Source: CAG-488 sp963625295 (lineage in GTDB: Bacteria; Bacillota; Clostridia; Oscillospirales; Acutalibacteraceae). Taken from it: DNA of 63,114 nucleotides. Positions 33,948-41,713 of this stretch are shown piece by piece. A model generated the notes under the pieces. It saw only the letters and a list, made by a program, of their open reading frames with translations, had not been told where the DNA came from and ran no database searches. The stretch is taken from contig CAVFTC010000002.1 of the NCBI GenBank assembly GCA_963625295.1, forward strand, positions 1 to 63,114, read 5' to 3'. Every line of letters begins with the position of its first letter. The first letter of the stretch is position 1. A program made the translations under genes and the position numbers.

Positions 33948-35123
33948 TTGGGAAATAATCTTGACTATTTAAATAGGGTTTATCTCAAGATAGACCTTGA
34001 TAAGATCTGCGGAAATATCAAAGAGGTCATCAATCGGGTAGACCCCGACACGAAGGTTATGGCAGTCGTCAAAGCGGACGCCTACGGCCACGGCGCAATT
34101 GAGGTCAGCAAGGCTCTCAGCGAAATCGGTACATACGGCTTTGCGGTTGCAACCGTCGGCGAGGCTCTTGCCCTCAGGCGAGCCGGAATAACCAAGCCGG
34201 TGCTTATTCTTGATTTTGTTTTTCCGAATCAGTTTGAAACCATAATCAGAAACGACATAATGCTCACCGTTTTTCGCTATGAGATTGCAAAGGAGCTTAA
34301 TGAAGCGGCGGAGCAAATGGGCACAACGGCTCATATTCACATAAAGATCGATACGGGCATGGGCAGAATCGGCTTCATTCCCGACGATGAAAGCATAGAC
34401 GAAATTCGTCGAATTGCGCAGCTTCCGAATGTTGAGATCGACGGCATTTTTACTCACTTCGCCTGTGCCGACGAGCCTGACAAAACCTCGATGAACAGGC
34501 AGTTTGAAAGGTTCAAGAGCTTTGTTCTGAAGCTCGAAGAGATCGGTATAAAAATCCCGATTAAGCATGTCTGCAACAGTGCAGCCATTATTGACAGCGA
34601 CGACAAATTTTTGAACATGGTAAGGAGCGGAATCATCACCTACGGGCTTTACCCCTCCGAATTTGTTCACAAGGATAAGCTTCACATTCAACCGGCAATG
34701 GAGCTGCACAGCCTTGTTATAAATGTAAAAACGATACACAAGGGCGATACGGTCAGCTACGGTTCAACCTATGTTGCAACCAAGCCCACGGTTATCGCAA
34801 CGATTCCCGTCGGCTATGCGGACGGATATCCGAGATTGCTGTCGAATAAGGGCAGCGTTCTTATCCACGGAAAGCGTGCAAAAATCGTCGGCATAATCTG
34901 CATGGATCAGTTCATGGTTGATGTTACGGATATTCCAGGAGTTTCAATCGGCGACGGAGTAACTCTTATCGGCAAGGACGGCGACGAGGAAATCACCTGC
35001 GAGGAAATCGGCGATATTTCCGGAAGATTCAATTATGAATTTCTCTGCTGCATAACCCGAAGAGTTCCGAGAGTATACACAAGAAACGGCAAAACCGTCA
35101 AAATAGTTGATTATTTAGAGTGA
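33948..35123 (+). CDS. alr: Alanine racemase
   Basis: About 391 aa, a fold-type III PLP enzyme that makes D-alanine for peptidoglycan. The PLP lysine lies in VVKADAYGHG (about residue 39), the catalytic Tyr in VSYGSTYVA (about residue 268). The Arg and Asp/Asn residues of the PLP phosphate site (GYADGYPR) are kept. I favour TTG 33948, at ideal distance from AAGAGG; a GTG nine bases earlier overlaps that site. It lies between the cyclophilin gene and ybaK, whose start overlaps or follows the stop by a few bases. Confidence 0.95.
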   Translation: MGNNLDYLNRVYLKIDLDKICGNIKEVINRVDPDTKVMAVVKADAYGHGAIEVSKALSEIGTYGFAVATVGEALALRRAGITKPVLILDFVFPNQFETIIRNDIMLTVFRYEIAKELNEAAEQMGTTAHIHIKIDTGMGRIGFIPDDESIDEIRRIAQLPNVEIDGIFTHFACADEPDKTSMNRQFERFKSFVLKLEEIGIKIPIKHVCNSAAIIDSDDKFLNMVRSGIITYGLYPSEFVHKDKLHIQPAMELHSLVINVKTIHKGDTVSYGSTYVATKPTVIATIPVGYADGYPRLLSNKGSVLIHGKRAKIVGIICMDQFMVDVTDIPGVSIGDGVTLIGKDGDEEITCEEIGDISGRFNYEFLCCITRRVPRVYTRNGKTVKIVDYLE

Positions 35124-35128
35124 TCCAT

Positions 35129-35605
35129 ATGGCTGAAACAAAAACAAATGTTATGCGCTTGCTTGACAAGCAGAAAATCAAATATATTCCTCATTCCTAT
35201 CCGCACGGCGACGATATAGCGACGGACGGAGTGAGCGTTGCCGGCTTTCTCGGCAAAGATCCATCCTCGGTTTATAAAACCTTGGTGACACGCTCGGCGT
35301 CAAAAAACTATTATGTCTTTGTAATTCCCGTTGCCGAGCACCTTGATTTGAAGAAGGCAGCGAAATCGGTCAAGGAAAAATCCATTGAAATGATAAAGCA
35401 AAACGAGCTTTTGCCGCTGACTGGTTATGTCCACGGCGGCTGCAGTCCCATCGGAATGAAGAAAAGCTTCAAAACAACATTCCATGAGGATATTCTGTCG
35501 CTTGAAACAGTCACCCTGAGCGCAGGAAAAATAGGAAGCCAGATTGAGCTATCCCCTGCCGATATTATTAAAGCGACAAGAGGCGCAACTGCAGATTTAA
35601 TTTAA
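35129..35605 (+). CDS. ybaK: Cys-tRNA(Pro)/Cys-tRNA deacylase, YbaK/EbsC type
   Basis: 158 aa. The fold and motifs fit YbaK: YPHGDDIATDG, the Lys of SVYKTLVT, the GGCSPIGMKK loop and a C-terminal ELSPADIIKATRG. These enzymes hydrolyse Cys wrongly attached to tRNA(Pro), a quality-control step in translation. ATG 35129 is preferred; a GTG nine bases earlier overlaps the alr stop. The ribosome site is poor, so coupling to alr is likely. It ends the cyclophilin-alr-ybaK operon at a hairpin formed by a shortened family A element. Confidence 0.9.
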   Translation: MAETKTNVMRLLDKQKIKYIPHSYPHGDDIATDGVSVAGFLGKDPSSVYKTLVTRSASKNYYVFVIPVAEHLDLKKAAKSVKEKSIEMIKQNELLPLTGYVHGGCSPIGMKKSFKTTFHEDILSLETVTLSAGKIGSQIELSPADIIKATRGATADLI

Positions 35606-35645
35606 GGCGACACCGCACAGCTCAACCGTGCGGTGTTTCTTTCAG
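35604..35645 (+). terminator. Terminator formed by a short family A derivative
   Basis: ACACCGCAC / GTGCGGTGT stem followed by TTCTTTC. Here the repeat's ends directly serve as the transcription terminator for ybaK. Confidence 0.7.
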
Positions 35646-35649
35646 TCAA

Positions 35650-35686
35650 AAACAGCAGCAGGAAATTCCCGCTGCTGTTATTTTTA
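35650..35686. terminator. Bidirectional terminator between ybaK and the pseudokinase gene
   Basis: AACAGCAGC / GCTGCTGTT stem with T-runs on both strands, placed between convergent genes. Confidence 0.85.
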
Positions 35687-35703
35687 TCGAACAATTGTGT
35701 GGC

Positions 35704-35737
35704 AAGTCTTGCGCCTCAAACTGTGCGGCGTTGTCTA
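35704..35737. repeat. Family A right-end fragment
   Basis: A diverged copy of the right end (TTGCGCCTCAAACTGTGCGG to TTGTCTA) ending at the stop of the pseudokinase gene. Confidence 0.55.
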
Positions 35738-35740
35738 AAA

Positions 35741-37501
35741 TCAGTTGCCGCCTCTGCCGAAGTTGATGATTCGGTCAAGAGCCTCGCTGACCGAGGTATC
35801 GTCGGTCGTAAGCTCCTCGTCAACCGTCGTTTCCTCCGTTGTCACCTCTGTTGTTTCAGGCTCACCCCAAACGAAAAGGAATACCGTCGTTCCCTTCTCG
35901 TATGATGCGCCCTCCTCAAGGGAAGCGCCCTGAACCGTATCCGCAATCTCGTTACCGGTGTTGAGCTTTACGGACTTTTCAACGGTAAAGCCAAGCTTTG
36001 TAAGAAGCTTTCTTGCGTCGTCGTATTTCATTCCGATAATTCCGGAGGTCGGGAAAACAATGCTTTGCTTGCCCTTGCTGACAACCAGCTTGATCGTTGT
36101 ACCGATCGGAACATTGGCGTTCACATCAACGCTCTGGCTGATAACATAGCCCTCCTCGACCGTTGAATCGTAAACCTCGCTCTTTTCAAACTTGAAGTTC
36201 TTGCTGTTATAGGTATTGTCGATTATTTCGCTGTACGGCTTTCCGACAAAGTTCGGAACTTCAACCGTTTCCGAAGCTGCCGTCGTCGTCTCGCTGTTGT
36301 CCATTTTAATAACACCCGTCTGCCAAAGGACAAGGAACGCAACGGCAAGAACGATAATTATCGCACAAACTGCTATGATCGCCGAGGAGCGATTATGGCG
36401 TTTCTTTGCCGCTTCACGCTTATTGTAGGTGTAGTCCTCCTCGTCATCCTCCTCGTCAACGATCCGCTGCGCAACGGGCTTTTTAACATTCACCGGAGCA
36501 ACGGGTTCAAAGTCGATGTTTGAGCCTGCCGCCGCACTCGGCGAAGCGGAAAGCTCGGCACGAAGCTCCTCGACGGTTCTCGTTCTGTCCTCGGGAAGAA
36601 TCTGGAGAGCGTTGACAAGTCCGTTAATGACATAGGCAGGAAGCTGCTCCGCAAATTTACCCGGAACCATGAGCCTGTCATTCGTAACACGCTCGGTCGC
36701 ATCAATGGGATCTGTTCCTATAAGAGTTCTGTAAAGCACTGCGCCAAAGCCGTAGATATCCGTCCATGTGCCCTGTCTGCCGTCAAAGCCGTACTGCTCA
36801 AAGGCGGCATATCCGTTGTAAAGCTGGCATTTAAGCTCACTTCTTGCGGATCTGACCTGACTGATGCTGAAGCCTGTGATTCTTATTTTTCCGTCGGAAG
36901 CGACAACAAGCGTTGACGGAGAAATACCTCTGTGGATAATTCCGGAAGCATGGAGCGTTCCGAGAGTCGAAAGAACCGGCATAAGCAAGGGTCGAGCCTT
37001 TTCCCAGGAAATATAGCCGACATTGTTTCTGAGAAGATATTCTCTGAGCGTGATACCGTCAATGTTCTCCGTAACGGCATAGCATGTACCGTTGCCCTCA
37101 AGGATATCCTTGACCTTGATAAGGGCGGAAAGTCCGCTGAGCCGCATGAGCTTTCTCCACATCTCGGTAAAGCTCAAAAGGCACTCGCCGAAAATCTTTT
37201 CGTTGCCCTGCGCAACATAAACATTCAGGGTTTTGGAGTCACGAAGCGCAATTCCCTCCGGGAAGAATTCACGGATATTGACAGGCTCTCTTGTTGAAAG
37301 GTCAAGACCCATATATGTTGCGCCGTCACCGTTATACTCAAGGAGCTTTCCGACAAGATATCTGTTGCCGAGAACCGTCCTGATCGGCAGGTAAGGTTCA
37401 ATTTGCTTTGAGTCGGCATGGAAGCCGCAGTACGGACATTGCTTCTCCGTTCCGATATCCTTCATACAGCTCATGCATAAATTATCTGAATTGATCATCA
37501 T
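35741..37501 (-). CDS. Zinc-ribbon PASTA pseudokinase, membrane anchored
   Basis: 586 aa. Residues 9-25 hold a zinc ribbon (CMSC ... CPYC). Residues about 45-320 have a Hanks-type kinase fold: the conserved TDIYGFGAVLYRTLIG and AFEQ (the APE position) are intact. However, the ATP-anchoring Lys is Arg77 (VNIR), the HRD motif reads HRG (190-192), and the DFG motif reads ITGFS (208-212), so both catalytic Asp are gone. A membrane helix is at about 373-395; two PASTA domains (about 412-478 and 480-550) and a Thr/Glu-rich tail face outside. True PASTA kinases sense muropeptides and phosphorylate wall regulators. This one should bind and scaffold but not phosphorylate. A promoter is visible upstream. 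Confidence 0.85.
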   Translation of the reverse strand: MMINSDNLCMSCMKDIGTEKQCPYCGFHADSKQIEPYLPIRTVLGNRYLVGKLLEYNGDGATYMGLDLSTREPVNIREFFPEGIALRDSKTLNVYVAQGNEKIFGECLLSFTEMWRKLMRLSGLSALIKVKDILEGNGTCYAVTENIDGITLREYLLRNNVGYISWEKARPLLMPVLSTLGTLHASGIIHRGISPSTLVVASDGKIRITGFSISQVRSARSELKCQLYNGYAAFEQYGFDGRQGTWTDIYGFGAVLYRTLIGTDPIDATERVTNDRLMVPGKFAEQLPAYVINGLVNALQILPEDRTRTVEELRAELSASPSAAAGSNIDFEPVAPVNVKKPVAQRIVDEEDDEEDYTYNKREAAKKRHNRSSAIIAVCAIIIVLAVAFLVLWQTGVIKMDNSETTTAASETVEVPNFVGKPYSEIIDNTYNSKNFKFEKSEVYDSTVEEGYVISQSVDVNANVPIGTTIKLVVSKGKQSIVFPTSGIIGMKYDDARKLLTKLGFTVEKSVKLNTGNEIADTVQGASLEEGASYEKGTTVFLFVWGEPETTEVTTEETTVDEELTTDDTSVSEALDRIINFGRGGN

Positions 37502-37535
37502 ATACCTTCTTCCAAAACTCAGATTTCTTTAGCCT

Positions 37536-37564
37536 ATGATAACATTTAAGGCTGATTTTGTCAA
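37536..37564 (-). promoter_or_regulatory. Promoter of the pseudokinase gene
   Basis: On the minus strand, TTGACA (37564-37559), 17-bp spacer, TATCAT (37541-37536). Confidence 0.75.
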
Positions 37565-37608
37565 GTTAAGACAATTTACAATAAGTTACAATATTCTGCT
37601 ATTGATTA

Positions 37609-37637
37609 TTGAAATTGAAAGTCTGTTATGATAAGAT
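37609..37637 (+). promoter_or_regulatory. Promoter of the alpha/beta hydrolase gene
   Basis: TTGAAA (37609-37614), 17-bp spacer, TAAGAT (37632-37637), divergent from the pseudokinase promoter. Confidence 0.65.
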
Positions 37638-37661
37638 AATAAAAAACAAGGAGATGACTCT

Positions 37662-38561
37662 ATGAAAAAGAAGGAATTTAAAAAGCTCGTCAAGGATGTT
37701 GAAACCCTTGAGCTTAACGACAGTGAAAGAGCAATGAACAACGGCAGCTTCATTTCGCTGCCCTGCGGAGTTACTCATTATCAAATGGAGGGCGAGGGCG
37801 AGCCGGTCGTGCTGACCCACGGCTACGCCACGCCGTATAAAATATATGATAAGCTTTTCGACGCTCTCGTCAACGCAGGCTATAAGGTCATCAGATACGA
37901 CCTTTTGGGCAGAGGTCTTTCCCAGAGAACTCATGACGCCTGCACGCCGGAGCTGTTTGCAAGACAGCTCAACGAGCTTACCAAAAAGCTTTTGGGCGAC
38001 GAAAAATTCTATCTTATCGGCACATCAATGGGCGGAACGGTAACGACGGCTTTCTGCCGCTTTTATCCGGGCAAGGTAAAAAAGCTTGTGCTCCTTGCTC
38101 CCGCAGGAATGGACAGCTTTAAGCCGCCGTTTTACATGAAGCTTTGCGAGATTCCCGGCTTCGGCAAGGCTCTTTTCAAAACCATCGGCGGCAAAACCCT
38201 CATCAAAAACTGCGCCGGAGAAATGACGCATACCGACAGCACGGAGGTTGACGATTTTACACGCTACTTTGCGATGTGCGCAGAGTACAAGGGCTTCGTC
38301 GGCAGCACATTTTCAAGCCTTATAAATTGTATACTCAACACCAAGGAAGCAACCGAGGGCTACAGAAGTGTTAACGAGCAAAAGATACCCATGCTTGTCG
38401 TTTGGGGCACAGCGGACAAAACAATGCCCTACTACCAGATCGAGAGAATGAAGGAGATTTGCCCCGACGCCGAATATGTCACCTTTGAAGGCTCAGGCCA
38501 TGTTTTCGTCTATGACGAGGGCGAAAGAACCGCAGCAGTCGTCCTCCCCTTTTTGAAATAG
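37662..38561 (+). CDS. Alpha/beta hydrolase-fold protein
   Basis: 299 aa, cytoplasmic. The oxyanion region is HGYATPY, the nucleophile elbow is GTSMGGTVT (Ser about residue 127), the Asp is probably in WGTADKTMP, and the His in GSGHVFVYDE. Together these give a full catalytic triad, as in esterases and C-C hydrolases. The lid region before the Asp is long. AAGGAG is well spaced before ATG 37662. The TAG stop (38559-38561) is the start of a family B repeat. The substrate cannot be named. Confidence 0.88.
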   Translation: MKKKEFKKLVKDVETLELNDSERAMNNGSFISLPCGVTHYQMEGEGEPVVLTHGYATPYKIYDKLFDALVNAGYKVIRYDLLGRGLSQRTHDACTPELFARQLNELTKKLLGDEKFYLIGTSMGGTVTTAFCRFYPGKVKKLVLLAPAGMDSFKPPFYMKLCEIPGFGKALFKTIGGKTLIKNCAGEMTHTDSTEVDDFTRYFAMCAEYKGFVGSTFSSLINCILNTKEATEGYRSVNEQKIPMLVVWGTADKTMPYYQIERMKEICPDAEYVTFEGSGHVFVYDEGERTAAVVLPFLK

Positions 38562-38663
38562 ATTGTAGATTTTAGACGCTAGATGTTAGATGTGCGATAA
38601 ATTTAAATGCTGCATTTTCCGTAATATCATCTAAAATCCAGCATCTACCGTCTAACATCTATT
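38558..38663. repeat. Family B repeat, supplies stop codon of the hydrolase
   Basis: Full copy with ATAGATTGTAGATTTTAGAC at the left, the AAATGCTGCATTTTCCGTAA core and CCAGCATCTACCGTCTAAC at the right. TAG at 38559-38561 is the stop codon of the gene on its left. Confidence 0.85.
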
Positions 38664-38664
38664 C

Positions 38665-38722
38665 TGCCTCCCCTTGAATGATTCAAGGGGAGGTGTCGCA
38701 TGAGCGACAGAGGGGATAAAGA
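38665..38722. repeat. Family D repeat, forward copy
   Basis: CTCCCCTTGAATGATTCAAGG palindrome followed by GTGTCGCATGAGCGACA, a second small hairpin. An inverted copy is at 39145-39202. Confidence 0.75.
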
Positions 38723-38775
38723 ACAACTCTATATGCCTTTATTCCTTATTCCTTCCACCGCAAGCGACCCCCTAC

Positions 38776-38861
38776 AATAGATTTTAGACCTGCGAAAAAA
38801 TAAATGCTACATTTTTCCGTAACATCATCTAACATCTTCCGTCTACCATCTAACATCTATC
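38776..38861. repeat. Family B repeat
   Basis: Copy with AATAGATTTTAGACC, the AAATGCTACATTTTTCCG core and CCATCTAACATCTATC at the right. Confidence 0.8.
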
Positions 38862-38863
38862 TT

Positions 38864-38893
38864 CGTAGGGTGCGATGACCACATCGCACCGAG
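38864..38893. repeat. Family C palindromic repeat
   Basis: Second copy of the GGTGCGATG / CATCGCACC hairpin seen at 121-152. Confidence 0.7.
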
Positions 38894-38935
38894 AACTTTT
38901 CTTTTATATCTCTGTAAATCCAAAATCAACGATTT

Positions 38936-39100
38936 AAGGCGATACCGCACAATTAAGGCGTGCGGATTGTGCAGTAAGATTTTTCGTCAGGTTGTACAAA
39001 AATTTTGCAGGCTTGCTGTCGCAAGTCAAGGAATTTTTGTGCAACATGACGGAAACATATTCAAGCAAGGCGTGCGCCTTAATTGTGCGGTATTGCCTTA
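38936..39100. repeat. Family A element, full copy (A3), opposite orientation to A1
   Basis: 165 bp, the reverse complement of the A1 arrangement, with all parts: ends, second nested arms (TTGTACAAAAATTTTGC and GAATTTTTGTGCAACATG), central CTTGC-TGTC-GCAAG hairpin. Confidence 0.9.
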
Positions 39101-39144
39101 ATATTTATTTTGTAGTACTTCGTTGTCTATGTAAAATTTCTTTA

Positions 39145-39202
39145 TCTTTATCCCCACCGTCGCTCACGCGACACCTCCCCTTGAATCATTCAAGGGGAGG
39201 CA
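39145..39202. repeat. Family D repeat, inverted copy
   Basis: Reverse complement of the copy at 38665-38722 (CCACCGTCGCTCACGCGACA then the CTCCCCTTGAATCATTCAAGG palindrome). The two inverted copies could pair over 480 bases. Confidence 0.75.
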
Positions 39203-39203
39203 T

Positions 39204-39249
39204 GATAGATTGTAGATTTTAGATGCTGGATGTTAGATGTGCGTGAATT
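39204..39249. repeat. Family B left-end fragment, cut by A4
   Basis: GATTGTAGATTTTAGATGC and GGATGTTAGATGTGCGTG, then the family A element starts immediately; the right half of B is missing, as if A entered it. Confidence 0.7.
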
Positions 39250-39415
39250 AAGGCAGCACCGCACAATTGAGGTGTGCGGATTGCGCAGCAAGATTTTTCG
39301 TCAGGTTGTACAAAAATTTTGCAGGCTTGCTGTCGCAAGTCAAGGAATTTTTGTGCAACATGACGGAAATATATTCAAGCAAGGCGTGCGCCTCAATTTG
39401 TGCGGTGTTGCCTTA
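39250..39415. repeat. Family A element, full copy (A4), same orientation as A3
   Basis: 166 bp, nearly identical to A3. It begins exactly where the family B sequence stops. Confidence 0.9.
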
Positions 39416-39427
39416 AAGAAAAATTAT

Positions 39428-39467
39428 AGACAATACCGCAGGAATTACGGCGTGAGGTGTTGTCCTA
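39428..39467. repeat. Short diverged family A derivative
   Basis: ACAATACCGCAGGAATTACGG to AGGTGTTGTCCTA, ends only, ending just before the ribosome site of the next gene. Confidence 0.5.
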
Positions 39468-39485
39468 AAATCAAGGAGCGTTTAA

Positions 39486-41699
39486 ATGAATAAATACAGA
39501 GCAGTTATTAAAACAGAAAAATTTCCGCAGCTTACACGCCGTGTTTTTACGACGGCGGACGGGCTGAAATCGGACAATATAACAACCATGCGGTTCGACA
39601 ATAACGGCACTCTTTTCGTCGGTACGGACAAGGGTCTGGCACGCTTTGACGGTGAGAAATTCTCGCCCGTGGCAATCGGCGTAAAGGATGCGGCTGTTTC
39701 GATGATATATTTCAATGCCGAAAATCATATGCTTGTCGGGGTGGGCAATTCCCTGCTTGAGTTTGACGGCAAAAAGAAAATTTCGGAGAAAAAATTCAGC
39801 TCCAAGCTCGTTGATATCAAGGTTGACCTTGACGGAGCAACATGGATCTTGACCGAGAGCGTTCTCTACAAGCTCGGCGAAAACGGCTATGATATTGAAA
39901 TCGGCGTTCCCGGCAAGGGCAGCTGCATTGCGGTCTACAAAAACAACAAGGTATATGTCGGCACGGCAGGCGGCGGACTTCACGCTCTTGTCGGCAAGCG
40001 CTGGCACTGGTCGGAGCTTATGGAGGGCGTTACAGGAATTCTCAGCAACACGGTCACCTGCCTTTATATCGACCCCGTCGGCAGCATTTGGGTCGGCACG
40101 GACAAGGGCGTTTGCGTTTATGACGACAACAGCTACTGGCTTGACCGCTCAAAGATAGACGGCCTGCCCGACGCACACATAACGGGCATGGCGATAGCGG
40201 AAAACGGCGACAAATATTTTTCGACAACAACGGGACTTATTCACCAGCATAACGGCCGACTTTCATATTACGGCTACAAGCGTTGGCTTCCCTCCCCGAA
40301 TGCGACCGGCGTTGTGATATCTCCCGACGGCTCGGTCTGCGTTTCAACGGATAAGGGCATCAGCCTTTTTGAAACAAAGCTGATGTCGCTCAGGGAAAAG
40401 GCGAATATCCTCCGTGCTCAGACGGAAAAATTCAATGTGCGCAACGGCTATGTTCTTGACCGTGACCTTGAGCATGAGGGGGTTGTGAGCGAAAGCGAGG
40501 GTCATATTCTTGCCTCGGACAACGAAGGACTTTGGACGGGCTTTTACACGGCGGCTCTCAGCTTTGAATACGCCTGCACAAAAGACCCGGAGGTTCGCCG
40601 AGACGCACGCAGAAGCCTGCTTGCAATGATAAAGCTTACCGAGATAACCGGAGTTGACGGATTCTTTGCCCGTGCGATCAGGTACTCCGACGCTGTTGAT
40701 TACGGCACGGGCGCACGCCATGAATGGCATGTCACCAAGGACGCCGACGGCAGAGAGTGCGAATGGCTCGGAGAAACCTCCTCTGACGAGGTGGTCGGTC
40801 ATTTCTACTGCTATGCGAACTATTTTGACCTTGTTGCCGACGATGAGGACAAAAAGCTCATTGCGGACACGGTCAGAAAAATTCTTGACCATATCATCAA
40901 GAATAATTTTCACCTTGTGGACACCGACGGTCTGCCGACAACATGGGCAAACTGGGACCCGGAGCTTCTCAATAACGACCACAAGTGGATCTATGAAAAG
41001 GGAACAAACTCGTTGCAGATGCTCACCTTCCTCAAGATTGGCTACCACATCACGGGCGACGAAAAATACGAAAAGCTTTTCGTCGAGCTTGCAGGCAGCA
41101 AGCACTTTGCAATGAATCTTATGCAATATAAAATTCCCGACGGACACCTTCTTCATATTGACGACAGCCACGACTTCCTGATGATCTCGCTTCTGATGAG
41201 GTACACTGACGACCCGAACCTCCGTTCAATCTTTGCAATGGGGCTTACCCATCACTGGGAGGACGAAAAGGTTGAAAGAAATGCCTTCTATAATTTTGTT
41301 TACGGCGCAGTCACCGGAGAGCGATACAACGCAGACGACTGCATTGACGAGCTTATGGATTATCCGATGGATCAGGTCATGTGGCCGCTTTACAACAGCT
41401 ACCGTTCCGACCTTAAATGGGACATGACTCCGACGGAGCTTGGTATGACGCCGCAGCTTTTTGAGCCGCTTTCGGCGCATGAAAGAAGAATACTCAACAA
41501 TGACGGCAACCGCTTTACAGTTGACAGCGGCGCAGAGGATGTTGCCCAAGAGATTTTCAAAAAATCCGACGAGCCGACCGCATACACAATGTTCCCCGGA
41601 ACGGGCGATGACAAGGGAATGGTTCTCAAGACCTGCATCAACTTCACTCACCCGTACTGGTACGCAAGATATTACGGGCTTATTGAAGACTGCGAATAA
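39486..41699 (+). CDS. Seven-bladed propeller fused to a helical-barrel (glycosidase-like) domain
   Basis: 737 aa without signal peptide or membrane helix. Residues about 15-310 form seven repeats of the sensor-propeller type (I-T-x-M-x-x-D-x-x-G-x-L-F-V-G-T-x-x-G-L-x-x-F-D-G), opening with the RVFTTADGLKSDNIT motif common at the start of two-component sensor propellers. From about 320 the chain is mainly helical, with conserved-looking acidic and aromatic motifs (EGLWTGFYTAALSFEY, GTGARHEWH, EWLGETSSDEVVGHFYCY, LHIDDSHDF), suggesting a six-hairpin glycosidase-like barrel. No histidine-kinase or DNA-binding part is attached. AAGGAG precedes ATG 39486; an FAD oxidoreductase follows after 14 bases. 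Its function is not known. Confidence 0.65.
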   Translation: MNKYRAVIKTEKFPQLTRRVFTTADGLKSDNITTMRFDNNGTLFVGTDKGLARFDGEKFSPVAIGVKDAAVSMIYFNAENHMLVGVGNSLLEFDGKKKISEKKFSSKLVDIKVDLDGATWILTESVLYKLGENGYDIEIGVPGKGSCIAVYKNNKVYVGTAGGGLHALVGKRWHWSELMEGVTGILSNTVTCLYIDPVGSIWVGTDKGVCVYDDNSYWLDRSKIDGLPDAHITGMAIAENGDKYFSTTTGLIHQHNGRLSYYGYKRWLPSPNATGVVISPDGSVCVSTDKGISLFETKLMSLREKANILRAQTEKFNVRNGYVLDRDLEHEGVVSESEGHILASDNEGLWTGFYTAALSFEYACTKDPEVRRDARRSLLAMIKLTEITGVDGFFARAIRYSDAVDYGTGARHEWHVTKDADGRECEWLGETSSDEVVGHFYCYANYFDLVADDEDKKLIADTVRKILDHIIKNNFHLVDTDGLPTTWANWDPELLNNDHKWIYEKGTNSLQMLTFLKIGYHITGDEKYEKLFVELAGSKHFAMNLMQYKIPDGHLLHIDDSHDFLMISLLMRYTDDPNLRSIFAMGLTHHWEDEKVERNAFYNFVYGAVTGERYNADDCIDELMDYPMDQVMWPLYNSYRSDLKWDMTPTELGMTPQLFEPLSAHERRILNNDGNRFTVDSGAEDVAQEIFKKSDEPTAYTMFPGTGDDKGMVLKTCINFTHPYWYARYYGLIEDCE

Positions 41700-41713
41700 G
41701 GAGAGTGCAAAAA

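Larger units (their letters stand above)
38723..39485. other. Gene-free repeat island
   Basis: More than 900 bases (38562-39485) with no gene. In order it holds B, D, B, C, A (reverse), D (inverted), B fragment, A (reverse), and a short A derivative. The open frames here are repeat translations. The next gene begins at 39486. Confidence 0.8.

Noticed and set aside
38562..39485. CRISPR array
   Set aside because: The repeats differ in type, length and spacing and have inverted orientation; no regular repeat-spacer unit and no cas gene.
38992..39493. Short frames in family A copies (e.g. starting MYKNFAGLLSQVKEF)
   Set aside because: They are translations of the repeat, differ between copies in length and frame, and have no ribosome site, so they do not look like a transposase.
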